Shown: positions 1 through 7,957 of the stretch, in pieces | Position numbering within the stretch: position 1 is the stretch's first letter | How the letters are laid out: every line of letters begins with the position of its first letter | Assembly: GCA_965242595.1 (NCBI GenBank) | Contig: OZ251464.1 | Location: 868,001 to 932,000 of the forward strand | Direction of reading: 5' to 3' | Length of the DNA stretch: 64,000 nt | Origin: SP197 sp965242595 | GTDB lineage: Bacteria > Pseudomonadota > Alphaproteobacteria > SP197 | The notes under the pieces: generated by a model | Databases searched by the model: none | Seen by the model: the letters and a program-made list of their open reading frames with translations, nothing else | What the model was told of the DNA's origin: nothing | Program-made: the position numbers and the translations under genes

Positions 1-275
1 TCCATTTCAGCGACGATGTGCTGCGCTATCTTTCGGTGCGGGTCGATGCCCTGGATCGGGAGGCCTCGCCGATGATGCGCAACAAGTCGAACCGCGACGA
101 CCGCTCGATCCGGCGCGACAGCGACGGCGAGAAGGCCCCCGCCGCCGCAAAAGACGCCGCCGCGCAGCCCCCCGCCGCGCAGCCCTCCATCGCACCGCCC
201 GCCGCCACCGCTGCCGGGCCGGCCGCCGCTGACAACGCTGGCAACGCCGGCAACGTCAACGGGGGAGAAGGCTGA
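1..275 (+). CDS. rpsF: 30S ribosomal protein S6, C-terminal part
   Basis: The 5' end lies outside the window; the frame runs from base 3. The first readable residues, HFSDDVLRYLSVRVDAL, match the last beta strand of S6, followed by the basic PMMRNKSNRDD segment. After that comes a low-complexity Ala/Pro/Asp tail of about 50 residues, as many alphaproteobacterial S6 proteins have. S6 pairs with S18 on the platform of the small subunit, and rpsR follows directly: the S6 TGA stop and the rpsR ATG share one base, so the two are almost certainly translationally coupled. The identification rests on a short segment plus this diagnostic neighbour. Confidence 0.9.
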   Translation, partial: HFSDDVLRYLSVRVDALDREASPMMRNKSNRDDRSIRRDSDGEKAPAAAKDAAAQPPAAQPSIAPPAATAAGPAAADNAGNAGNVNGGEG

Positions 276-511
276 TGGCCATGGCACCCCGCCGGCCCTA
301 TTGGCGCCGCCGCAAAACCTGCCCGTTCTCCGGCGCAGGCGCGCCGGCCATCGACTACAAGGACGTCAAGCTGCTGCAACGCTACATCTCCGAGCGCGGC
401 AAGGTCGTCCCCTCGCGCATCACCGCCGTCTCGGCCAAGAAGCAGCGCGAGCTGACCCGCGCCATCAAGCGGGCCCGCTATCTGGCGCTGCTGCCCTATA
501 TCGCCCATTAG
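275..511 (+). CDS. rpsR: 30S ribosomal protein S18
   Basis: A 78-residue basic protein of normal S18 length. The family core is intact: CPFSGAGAPAIDYKDVKLL near the N-terminus, then RYISERGKVVPSRIT and the RNA-binding helix KKQRELTRAIKRAR, ending in LALLPYIAH. It binds 16S rRNA next to S6. The start ATG overlaps the rpsF stop by one base, which fixes the start by coupling. The next gene begins 25 bases downstream on the same strand, so rpsF, rpsR, the DUF2232 gene and rplI read as one operon, the usual alphaproteobacterial order. Confidence 0.97.
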   Translation: MAMAPRRPYWRRRKTCPFSGAGAPAIDYKDVKLLQRYISERGKVVPSRITAVSAKKQRELTRAIKRARYLALLPYIAH

Positions 512-536
512 GCCGCAGGGCGCCCGCCCCGGCGCC

Positions 537-1529
537 ATGGCCAGGCTGCACGCCTTCGCGGCCGCGGTCACGGCCGGGGCGGCTTCGGCGCTGCTGTTCT
601 TCATCGGCGCCGGGCTGGGCCTCTCGCTGGCGGGCACCTTTCTGGCCCTGGCCTCGCCGCTGCCGATCTATGTCGCCGGCCTGGGCTGGGGTTCGCTGGC
701 GGCGGGCGGGGCGGGGGCGCTGGCGGTGGCGGGCGCCACGCTCTATGGCGATCCCCTGGCCGCCAGCGTGTTCAGCGTCGCCTTCGTCATGCCCGCCTTC
801 CTGCTGGCCCATCTGGCGGTCGCGCCCTCTGCCCCCGCCGCCGGCGCACAGCCGCTGGAACCCGTCTGGCGGTCCGCTTCCGCTCTGGCCCTGGCGCTGA
901 TCGCCGTCGGCCTGGTCCAGGTCGCCATCGCCGCCCTGGCCCTGGCTTCGGGCGATGCCGGCCTGGCCGGCCTGGTCCGCGAACGCCTGGCCGCGCTGAT
1001 GGTGGCCGCCTATGGTGCCGCGCCCGAAGACGATGCCGCCATCGCCGCCATCGTCGATCTGTGGGATTCGCTGGTGCTGGGCGCCATCGTCGCCGCCGTC
1101 ATGCTGGCCCATGCCGCCCTGGGCGCGCTGGCCCAGGGGCTGGTGAGAAGCGCCGGCGTCCCGCGCCGCCCGGCGCCCGCCTTCTGGCGGCTGCGGCTGC
1201 CGGCCTGGCTTTCCGTCCTGGCCGTGGCGCTGGCCGCTGCCGCCTTCGCCCTGGATATGGCGCTGGCCGAACGCCAGGGGCCGGCGGCCTTCGCCGTTCA
1301 CCTGCTCACCGGATTCCTGCTGGTCCTGGGTGCCGGTTTTCTGCTACAGGGGCTCGCCGTTCTGCACGCGCTCACGCGCGGCATCGGTGCCCAGCCTCTG
1401 GTGCTGGCGGGCTGTTACATGCTGGTGCTGGTGTTCCAGCCTTTCGGCGCGCTGGCCTTCGCGGCCGTCGGTTTCGTCGAATGCTGGGCCGGTTTCCGCG
1501 AGCGCTTCGGCGCCGGGATGGAGGAGTAG
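537..1529 (+). CDS. DUF2232-type multi-pass membrane protein
   Basis: 330 residues, overwhelmingly Ala/Leu/Gly/Val, with about eight hydrophobic segments long enough to span the membrane; the first (AAVTAGAASALLFFIGAGLG) lies right at the N-terminus. Short charged loops such as REHL-free RERLAAL and the APEDDAA stretch separate them. There are no catalytic motifs. Membrane proteins of the DUF2232 family are regularly found between rpsR and rplI in Alphaproteobacteria, and that position is the main reason for the call. The stop TAG abuts the rplI ATG. The function is unknown; an inner-membrane location is inferred from hydrophobicity alone. Confidence 0.8.
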   Translation: MARLHAFAAAVTAGAASALLFFIGAGLGLSLAGTFLALASPLPIYVAGLGWGSLAAGGAGALAVAGATLYGDPLAASVFSVAFVMPAFLLAHLAVAPSAPAAGAQPLEPVWRSASALALALIAVGLVQVAIAALALASGDAGLAGLVRERLAALMVAAYGAAPEDDAAIAAIVDLWDSLVLGAIVAAVMLAHAALGALAQGLVRSAGVPRRPAPAFWRLRLPAWLSVLAVALAAAAFALDMALAERQGPAAFAVHLLTGFLLVLGAGFLLQGLAVLHALTRGIGAQPLVLAGCYMLVLVFQPFGALAFAAVGFVECWAGFRERFGAGMEE

Positions 1530-2189
1530 ATGGACATCGTTCTTCTGGAGCGGATCGAAAAGCTGGGCGGGATGGGCGATGTGGTCGGCGTGCGCCCCGG
1601 CTATGCCCGCAACTTCCTGATACCGCAGGGCAAGGCGCTGCGCGCAACCAAGGCCAACATCGCCCGCTTCGAGGCCGAACGGGCCCAGCGCGAGGCCCGC
1701 AACGCCTCCCGCCGCACCGCCGCCGAAAACCTGGCCGGGGGGATGGAAGGCGCGCATGTGGCGCTGATCCGCCAGGCCGCCGACAATCTGCAGCTCTATG
1801 GCTCGGTCAAGGCGCGCGACATCGCCGACGGCCTGGCGGCGCTGGGCTTCGAGATCGACCGCCGCGCCGTGGTCCTGCCCCGCCCCATCAAAACCCTGGG
1901 CCTGCACCGGGTGGTGGCCAGGCCGCATCCGGAGGTGGAGGTCACGGTGGTGGCCAATGTCGCGCGCAGCGAGGAAGAGGCCAGGCTGCAGGAGGACACC
2001 GGCAGGGTGGCCGGACGGGTGGGCGACGAAGACGAGACGGAGGGCGCGGCCCCCCTCGAAGGGCCGGCGGGCGACGAGGCTGGCGATGCCGGTGCCCAGG
2101 CCGGGCAGGCGGCGGGCAACGAGGCGGAGAGAGATCCGGCAACCCTCGCCGTCTGGGAGCCGGGGGCGCCGCAGCCACGGCTGCCCTAG
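1530..2189 (+). CDS. rplI: 50S ribosomal protein L9
   Basis: The N-terminal domain is canonical: MDIVLLERIEKLGGMGDVV, then RPGYARNFLIPQGKA, the rRNA-binding signature of L9. A long helix (about residues 45-75) follows, then a C-terminal domain with LYGSVKARDIADGL. L9 sits at the base of the L1 stalk. At 219 residues the protein is longer than the usual 150-200; the excess is an acidic, low-complexity tail from about residue 150, rich in Glu, Asp, Gly and Ala. The ATG follows the previous stop directly, with GGAGGAG just upstream as the ribosome-binding site. Confidence 0.97.
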   Translation: MDIVLLERIEKLGGMGDVVGVRPGYARNFLIPQGKALRATKANIARFEAERAQREARNASRRTAAENLAGGMEGAHVALIRQAADNLQLYGSVKARDIADGLAALGFEIDRRAVVLPRPIKTLGLHRVVARPHPEVEVTVVANVARSEEEARLQEDTGRVAGRVGDEDETEGAAPLEGPAGDEAGDAGAQAGQAAGNEAERDPATLAVWEPGAPQPRLP

Positions 2190-2266
2190 CTTCCGCCCGC
2201 CCCGCGCGCCCCCTGTCCCGCGCCGCGCCAGGGGCTAGAATAGCGCCCCTCACCACGGGAGCGGCG

Positions 2267-3550
2267 ATGAGCTACCGCCTCTCCATTGTCCCATCTGGCG
2301 TCCCATCCGGCGCTTCATCCGGCCCCGCCCGCCCGGCGCTGGCCCGGGCGCTGGCGCGCTTGCACCAGCAGCTCGCCGCTGGCGAGATGCCCTGCCTGGC
2401 GATCGCGCGTCAGCGGGCCGATCTGGCGGCCCTGGGGCGCGAGGCGCGGCGCATCGCGGGCGGCAGCGATCATGTGCTGGTGCTGGGCATGGGCGGTGCC
2501 AGCCTGGCGGGCGCCGCCCTGGCCGCCATCGCGCCCCCGTCCAGGGCGCGCCTCCACATCGTCGATAACATCGATCCGGTCAGCTGGCAGCGGCTGCTGG
2601 CGGACCTCGATCCGGCCCGCAGCCATGTGCTGGCCATCTCGAAATCGGGCGAAACGGCCGAAACCCTGGCCCTGTTTCTGCTGGCGCTGGATTGGCTGGC
2701 GGCGGGCGGGGCCGGCGGGCGGGCGACGGCCATCGCCGGGCCGGGGCCGTGCGCGCTGCGCGCCATCGCCCATGGCCGCGCCCTGCCGGTGCTGGATCAT
2801 CCGCCCGATATCGGCGGCCGCTTCTCGGCGCTGACGCTGGCGGGCCTGCTGCCGGCGGCCATCGCCGGCCTGGATGCGGCGGCGGTGCGCCAGGGCGCGG
2901 CGGCAATCCTGGACGACCTGCTGGCCCACGGCCTGGAAAGCGCGCCGGGCCTGGGCGCGGCCGCGCTCATGGCCGGCGAAGCGGGCGCGGACGACGCCCC
3001 CGGGGCCAGCGTTCAGGTGCTGATGCCCTATGGCGACCGGCTGGCGCCGCTGGCCCGCTGGTGGTGCCAGCTGTGGGGCGAAAGCCTGGGCAAGCGCGGC
3101 CAGGGCTCGACGCCGCTGGCGGCCGCCGGGGCCGGCGACCAGCACAGCCAGCTGCAGCTGTGGCTGGCCGGCGCCAGGCGCCACATGGTCACCGTGATCG
3201 CGCCCGTCGCCCCTTCCGGGCCAGGCGACAACTTCCCGCTGCCGCCCTCCGGCCTCGCCCGGCTGGGCTGGCTGGAAGGCCGCAGCCTGGGCGCCCTGTT
3301 CGCCGCCGAATGCGAGGCCACCTGCGAAAGCCTGGCGGCCGCCGGCGTGCCGCTGCGCCGCCTGGAGCTGGAGCGTCTGGACGCGCGGGCCATGGGGGCG
3401 CTGTTCGCCCATTTCATGATCGAAACGCTGCTGGTGGCGGGCGCCATCGGCGTCTGCCCCTTCGGCCAGCCGGCGGTGGAGGATGGCAAGCGCCGCGCCC
3501 GCGAAAAGCTCGCCGCCGCCTGCCCGCCACCGGGGGCTGGCGGGCCATGA
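2267..3550 (+). CDS. pgi: Glucose-6-phosphate isomerase (short form)
   Basis: 427 residues, shorter than the roughly 550 of enterobacterial Pgi but within the range of compact bacterial forms. It interconverts glucose-6-phosphate and fructose-6-phosphate in the cytoplasm. The SIS sugar-phosphate motif ISKSGETAETL lies around residue 125, preceded by a VLGMGGASLAG loop; a DQHSQLQLWL segment further on matches the conserved GDQHSQ region of the family. The ATG at 2267 is preceded by CACGGGAGCGG, a plausible ribosome site; the open frame runs much further upstream but without homology. The stop overlaps the mutL start (ATGA), so the two are coupled. Confidence 0.9.
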   Translation: MSYRLSIVPSGVPSGASSGPARPALARALARLHQQLAAGEMPCLAIARQRADLAALGREARRIAGGSDHVLVLGMGGASLAGAALAAIAPPSRARLHIVDNIDPVSWQRLLADLDPARSHVLAISKSGETAETLALFLLALDWLAAGGAGGRATAIAGPGPCALRAIAHGRALPVLDHPPDIGGRFSALTLAGLLPAAIAGLDAAAVRQGAAAILDDLLAHGLESAPGLGAAALMAGEAGADDAPGASVQVLMPYGDRLAPLARWWCQLWGESLGKRGQGSTPLAAAGAGDQHSQLQLWLAGARRHMVTVIAPVAPSGPGDNFPLPPSGLARLGWLEGRSLGALFAAECEATCESLAAAGVPLRRLELERLDARAMGALFAHFMIETLLVAGAIGVCPFGQPAVEDGKRRAREKLAAACPPPGAGGP

Positions 3551-5343
3551 GCGCCATCCGCCGCTTGAGCGAGGCCACCGTCAACCGCATCGCGGCCGGC
3601 GAGGTGATCGAACGCCCGGCCTCGGTGGTCAAGGAGCTGGTGGAAAACGCCATCGACGCCGGGGCAGGGCGGATCGACATCGCCGTCGATGGCGGCGGCA
3701 AAAGCCGCATCGTCGTGGCCGACGACGGCAGCGGCATGGGGCCGGACGATCTGGTGCTGGCGGTGGAGCGCCACGCCACCTCGAAGCTGGCCGGCGACGA
3801 CCTCGCCACCATCGCCACCCTGGGCTTTCGCGGCGAGGCGCTGCCCTCGATCGGCGCCGCCGCCAGGCTCGCCATCGTCACCCGTGCCGGCGGTGCCGCC
3901 AGCGGCTGGCAGCAGACCGTGGCCGGCGGGCGCGCCAGCCCGCTGCAACCGGCCGCCCGCGCCGCAGGCACCACGGTGGAGGTGCAGGATCTGTTCTTCG
4001 CCACCCCGGCGCGGCTGAAATTCCTGAAATCCGAGCGGGCCGAAAACGGCGCCGTCGCCGATGTCGTCAAACGCCTCGCCATGGCCCATCCCGAAATCGC
4101 CTTCACGCTCGCCTTCGATGCCCGCCGCAGCCTGGGCTGGGGCGCCGAGAAGGGCGATATGTTCGATATGCGCCTCGCCCGCCTGGGCGCCGTGCTGGGC
4201 GCCGCCTTCCGCGACAACGCCCTGGCGGTCGAGGCCGAAGCCGAAGGCTGCCGCCTCATCGGCCATGCCGGCCTGCCGACGCTGAACCGACCCACCAGCC
4301 AGGGCCAGTTCCTGTTCGTCAACGCCCGCCCGGTCAGGGATCGCCTGCTGCTGGGCGCCGTCAAGGGCGCCTATCGCGATCTGCTGGCCTCGGGCCGCCA
4401 TCCCATGGTGGCGCTGTTTCTGGAGCTGCCGGCGGCGGCGGTCGATGTCAATGTCCACCCGGCCAAGGCAGAGGTCCGCTTCCGCGATGCCCGCCTGATC
4501 TCCGGCCTGGTGGCCGGCGCCCTGCGCCGGGCGCTGGCGGGCGCCGGCCACCGCGCCTCCACCGCCGTGGCCGGCCAGGCGCTGGCCAGCGTCAGGCCCC
4601 AGGGCCGGGGCGCGCCGCGCCCCGCCGCCGCCGGGCCGCCGGGCGTGGGCGAGGAGGCCGCGGCCTATCGTGCGCTCCAGGCGCCGCTGGTTCCGGAGGC
4701 GGACGCGCTCTCCGGGCGCGTCGAGGCGGGCGGTGGCGCAGATGTGGCCGCAGACGCCGCCCGCCTTCCCCTGGGCGCGGCGCGGGGCCAGCTGCACGCA
4801 ACCTATGTCGTCGCCCAGACCGCCGACGGCATCGTCATCGTCGATCAGCACGCCGCCCATGAGCGCCTGGTCTATGAGCGCATGAAGGCCCAGCGCGCCG
4901 GGCGCGGCGTCGCCCGCCAGCTGCTGCTGCTGCCGGAGGTGGTGGAGCTGGACGAAGCGGCGGCCGAGCGGCTGGCAGAGCGCGCCGGCGAGCTGGCAGA
5001 GCTGGGGCTGGTGCTGGAACGCTTCGGCCCCGGGGCGGTGGCGGTGCGCGAGACGCCGGCGCTGCTGGGCGAGACCGACGTCAAGGCTCTGATCGCCGAT
5101 CTGGCCGACGAGCTGGCCGCCTACGATCGCGCCCTGTCGCTGGCCGAAAAGCTGCAGGAGGTGTGCGGCACCATGGCCTGCCACGGCAGCGTGCGCGCCG
5201 GGCGGCGGCTGAACGGGGCCGAGATGAACGCGCTGCTGCGCGAGATGGAGGCGACGCCCAATTCCGGCCAGTGCAACCACGGCCGCCCGACCTATATCGA
5301 GCTGAAGCTGGCCGATATCGAACGCCTGTTCGGGCGCCGCTAG
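3547..5343 (+). CDS. mutL: DNA mismatch repair protein MutL, endonuclease type
   Basis: 598 residues. The N-terminal GHKL ATPase shows ELVENAIDAG, DDGSGMG and FRGEALPSIG in the right order and spacing. A low-complexity linker (about residues 340-400) leads to the C-terminal dimerisation domain. There DQHAAHERLVYE (from about residue 433) fits the metal-binding DQHA(X)2E(X)4E endonuclease motif exactly, supported by ACHGSVRAG, CNHGRPT and the final LFGRR. This matches the nicking MutL of bacteria lacking MutH. The start overlaps the pgi stop. Its TAG stop shares the palindrome CTAG with the stop of rsmD on the other strand. Confidence 0.96.
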   Translation: MSAIRRLSEATVNRIAAGEVIERPASVVKELVENAIDAGAGRIDIAVDGGGKSRIVVADDGSGMGPDDLVLAVERHATSKLAGDDLATIATLGFRGEALPSIGAAARLAIVTRAGGAASGWQQTVAGGRASPLQPAARAAGTTVEVQDLFFATPARLKFLKSERAENGAVADVVKRLAMAHPEIAFTLAFDARRSLGWGAEKGDMFDMRLARLGAVLGAAFRDNALAVEAEAEGCRLIGHAGLPTLNRPTSQGQFLFVNARPVRDRLLLGAVKGAYRDLLASGRHPMVALFLELPAAAVDVNVHPAKAEVRFRDARLISGLVAGALRRALAGAGHRASTAVAGQALASVRPQGRGAPRPAAAGPPGVGEEAAAYRALQAPLVPEADALSGRVEAGGGADVAADAARLPLGAARGQLHATYVVAQTADGIVIVDQHAAHERLVYERMKAQRAGRGVARQLLLLPEVVELDEAAAERLAERAGELAELGLVLERFGPGAVAVRETPALLGETDVKALIADLADELAAYDRALSLAEKLQEVCGTMACHGSVRAGRRLNGAEMNALLREMEATPNSGQCNHGRPTYIELKLADIERLFGRR

Positions 5344-5924
5344 GCCTGCAACAGCAGCAGCCTGGCCGCGCCGTGGCGGCGCTGGTCCAGCAGCGCGAAG
5401 GGCGGCGGCGGCGTGAAGGCGGCCTCGCGGGCAAGCTCCACCGCCGCCACCGCGCCCGGCGCCAGCCAGCCTGCGCCATGAAGCCGCCCCAGCGCGGCCG
5501 CGGCTGCGGCCGGCAGGCGGTAGGGCGGATCGAGATAGGCCAGATCGGCGGCCAGCGCCGGCGGCGGCAGCGGGCGGGTGGCGTCGGTCCGCAGCAGCGT
5601 CGCGCGCCCATCCTCGCCCAGGGCCGCCAGATTGCGCCTGGCGGCCGCCAGGGCCGGGCGGGCGTTATCGACCAGGATGGCGTGGGCGGCGCCGCGCGAA
5701 AGCGCCTCCAGGGCCACGGCGCCGGTGCCGCAGAACAGATCGGCAACTCGCGCCCCTTCGATGCCGCGCCAGTCCAGGGAATGGGCCAGCAGATCGAACA
5801 GCGCCTGGCGCAGCCTGGCGGCGGTAGGGCGCAGGGCGCGTCCGGCGGGCGCCCACAGGCGGCGGCCCTTATGGCGCCCAGCGACGATTCTCATTGTAAC
5901 GATTCTCATCGTAAGGATTCTCAT
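5340..5924 (-). CDS. rsmD: 16S rRNA (guanine966-N2)-methyltransferase RsmD
   Basis: 194 residues from the outermost ATG. Family landmarks are MRIVAGRHKGRRL at the start of the homology, the SAM site VADLFCGTGAVALEALSRGA and the catalytic AYLDPPYRLP motif of N6/N2-type methyltransferases. It methylates G966 of 16S rRNA. The N-terminus is odd: MRILT, MRIVT and MRIVA follow one another because a 15-base unit occurs three times, giving in-frame ATGs at 5924, 5909 and 5894. The innermost fits family length best. All three lie inside the end of rluB, so translation is probably coupled. The gene shares a CTAG stop palindrome with mutL. Confidence 0.93.
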   Translation of the reverse strand: MRILTMRIVTMRIVAGRHKGRRLWAPAGRALRPTAARLRQALFDLLAHSLDWRGIEGARVADLFCGTGAVALEALSRGAAHAILVDNARPALAAARRNLAALGEDGRATLLRTDATRPLPPPALAADLAYLDPPYRLPAAAAAALGRLHGAGWLAPGAVAAVELAREAAFTPPPPFALLDQRRHGAARLLLLQA

Positions 5925-6666
5925 CTCGGCCCGGCGCAGCCAGACGCTCTGCCCAGCGCTGGCCCAGCTGTTCGGCCAGGGTGCGGCGGCGCACCTCGTG
6001 CAGGGCGCCGCGTTTCAGGTTGCCCAGCTGAAACGGGCCGTAGGCGGTTCGCAGCAGGCGGTTGACGTCCAGGCCCAGCGCCGCCAGAAGGCGCCGGATT
6101 TCGCGTTTTCTGCCTTCGCGCAGCACCAGGGTGAGCCAGGCATTGGCGCCGTTCCGGCGGTCCACCCGCGCCTCGACCGGGCCATAGCGGATGCCATCTA
6201 CGGTCATGCCGCGGCCCAGGGCGGCGACGGTGGCCGCCGTGGGGTGGCCGCGCACCCGCACCCGATAGCGCCGGGCCCAGCCGGTGGCCGGCAGCTCCAG
6301 CCAGCGGGCCAGGGCGCCGTCGTTGGTGAAGAGCAGCAGGCCCTCGGAGGCGATGTCGAGGCGTCCGACGGCCAGTGGGCGGGGCATGGCTGCCGGCAGC
6401 AGCTGGAACACGGTTTTGCGCCCGCGCTCGTCGCTGGCTGTCACCACCGTGCCGGCCGGCTTGTGAAAGCGCCACAGGCGCAGCGGCGGGCGCGGGCCGA
6501 TGGCCTCGCCATCGACGGTGATGGCATCGCCGGGGGCGACGGCGCTGGCGGGCGAGGCCAGGGGGACGCCGTTCACCGCCACCCGGCCCTGGGCGATCAT
6601 GCGTTCGGCCTCGCGGCGCGAGGCGATGCCGGCCTGGGCGAGGCGCCTGGCGATGCGCTCGCTCAT
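5869..6666 (-). CDS. rluB: 23S rRNA pseudouridine synthase, RluB/RsuA family
   Basis: 265 residues from the ATG at 6666, chosen because MSERIARRLAQAGIASRREAE begins the S4 RNA-binding domain; an ATG six codons earlier is possible. The catalytic domain carries GRLDIASEGLLLFTNDG, whose Asp (about residue 104) is the nucleophile, and RKREIRRLL near the end. Enzymes of this group convert a uridine in 23S or 16S rRNA to pseudouridine; RluB versus RsuA cannot be settled by eye. The C-terminal residues DENPYDENRYNEN come from a 15-base tandem repeat that also forms the start region of rsmD. The two genes overlap by 26-56 bases. Confidence 0.9.
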   Translation of the reverse strand: MSERIARRLAQAGIASRREAERMIAQGRVAVNGVPLASPASAVAPGDAITVDGEAIGPRPPLRLWRFHKPAGTVVTASDERGRKTVFQLLPAAMPRPLAVGRLDIASEGLLLFTNDGALARWLELPATGWARRYRVRVRGHPTAATVAALGRGMTVDGIRYGPVEARVDRRNGANAWLTLVLREGRKREIRRLLAALGLDVNRLLRTAYGPFQLGNLKRGALHEVRRRTLAEQLGQRWAERLAAPGRDENPYDENRYNENRRWAP

Positions 6667-6684
6667 CCCCCGCTCAGCCCCCAT

Positions 6685-7407
6685 TTATCCTGTGCGGCAG
6701 GCGGCGACGAAGGCTGCGAACAGGCGGCGGTCGCCTTCCGAGATGTGGTATTCGGGATGCCATTGCACGCCCAGGCAGAAGCGGTAGCCGGGATGCTCGA
6801 TGCCCTCGACGACGCCGTCGGGGGCGCGGGCGTTCACCGCCACGCCCTGGCCGGTAGCATCGGCCGCCTGGTGGTGGGCGCTGTTGACGTCCAGCCGGTC
6901 GCGCCCGACGATGCGGTGGAGCAGGGTTCCCGGCGCCACCGCCACCGGGTGGCCGGCTTCGCTGCGGGGGTTGGGCTGTTCGTGTTGCAGGCAGGGCGCC
7001 ACGGCGTCGGGGATGTGCTGGATCAGGGTGCCGCCCAGCACCGCGTTCAGCAGCTGCTGGCCGCCGCAGATGCCGAACAGCGGCAGGTCGCGGGCGAGCG
7101 CGCCGGTGGCGATCTCCCATTCGAAGCGGGTGCGCCGTTCCTTGGTAAAAACGCTGGCATGGCGGGTTTCGGCGCCGAACAGGGCCGGGTCGATGTCGAA
7201 GGCGCCGCCGGTGACGATGAGGCCGTCCAGCGCGTCCAGCAGGGCGGGGGCGAGGCCCGGCTCGTGGCCGATGGCCACCGGCAGGCCGCCGGCCGCCGCC
7301 ACCGCCGCCATGTAGTTGCGGCGGATGGCATACCAGGGCAGGTCGGAATAGCCGCCGCCTTGCTCTTCGTCCAGGGTGAGGCCGATCAGCGGCGGGCGTT
7401 GGGTCAT
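6685..7407 (-). CDS. Class I glutamine amidotransferase, gamma-glutamyl-GABA hydrolase-like
   Basis: 240 residues from the ATG at 7407, where homology begins (MTQRPPLIGLTLDEE). The catalytic triad of class I glutamine amidotransferases is complete: Cys in FGICGGQQLLN and His/Glu in VQWHPEYH near the C-terminus. The oxyanion region VTGGAFDIDPALFG fits the peptidase C26 group that includes PuuD, which hydrolyses gamma-glutamyl-GABA in putrescine breakdown. No other putrescine genes are nearby, so the substrate stays open. The stop lies 18 bases from the rluB start, suggesting co-transcription with rluB and rsmD. The start is divergent from tadA, 86 bases away. Confidence 0.85.
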   Translation of the reverse strand: MTQRPPLIGLTLDEEQGGGYSDLPWYAIRRNYMAAVAAAGGLPVAIGHEPGLAPALLDALDGLIVTGGAFDIDPALFGAETRHASVFTKERRTRFEWEIATGALARDLPLFGICGGQQLLNAVLGGTLIQHIPDAVAPCLQHEQPNPRSEAGHPVAVAPGTLLHRIVGRDRLDVNSAHHQAADATGQGVAVNARAPDGVVEGIEHPGYRFCLGVQWHPEYHISEGDRRLFAAFVAACRTG

Positions 7408-7493
7408 GCTGTGCCTCTGGGCGGGCTGGCGCTGGTGCGGCGCGGCGGGCGTCATGGTGGCGGCAGCGCCTGGCGCGTGCAAGAGTGGCGGCC

Positions 7494-7940
7494 ATGGCGG
7501 AGGGCTTCATGGCCGAGGCGCTGCGGCAGGCCGAGGCGGCGGCTGCGGCCGGCGAGGTGCCGGTGGGCGCCGTGGTGGCGCTGGCGGGGCGGCAGATCGC
7601 GGCGGCCGGCAACCGGGTGCGCGCCCTGGGCGATCCCACGGCCCATGCCGAAATCCTGGCGCTGCGGGCCGCCTGCGCCGCGCTGGGGCGCCATCGGCTG
7701 GACGGCGCCTCGCTGTATGTCACGCTGGAGCCTTGCGCCATGTGCGCCGCCGCCTGCGCCGAGGCGCGCATCGCCAGGCTGTGCTATGGCGCCGCCGATC
7801 CCAAGGGCGGGGCGGTGGATCACGGCGTCCGGCTTTACGACGCGCCGGGCTGGCGCCATCGCCCGGAGGTGATCGGCGGCATCGACGAGCGCCGCTCGGC
7901 CGCGCTGTTGCAGGAATTTTTCGCCAGTCTGCGTCGCTGA
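7494..7940 (+). CDS. tadA: tRNA-specific adenosine deaminase
   Basis: 148 residues, normal for TadA, which deaminates A34 to inosine in the anticodon of tRNA-Arg(ACG). The zinc-site signatures are present: HAEI (about residues 51-54, with the proton-shuttling Glu) and LEPCAMCAAAC (about residues 79-89). The downstream YGAADPKGGAVDHG segment is also typical. The ATG at 7494 was preferred because AAGAG lies eight bases before it; a GTG at 7485 and an ATG at 7509 are alternatives. The gene is convergent with purD, with 17 bases between the stops, too little for a conventional terminator. Confidence 0.94.
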   Translation: MAEGFMAEALRQAEAAAAAGEVPVGAVVALAGRQIAAAGNRVRALGDPTAHAEILALRAACAALGRHRLDGASLYVTLEPCAMCAAACAEARIARLCYGAADPKGGAVDHGVRLYDAPGWRHRPEVIGGIDERRSAALLQEFFASLRR

Positions 7941-7957
7941 CCTGCGCCGCTGACGGC

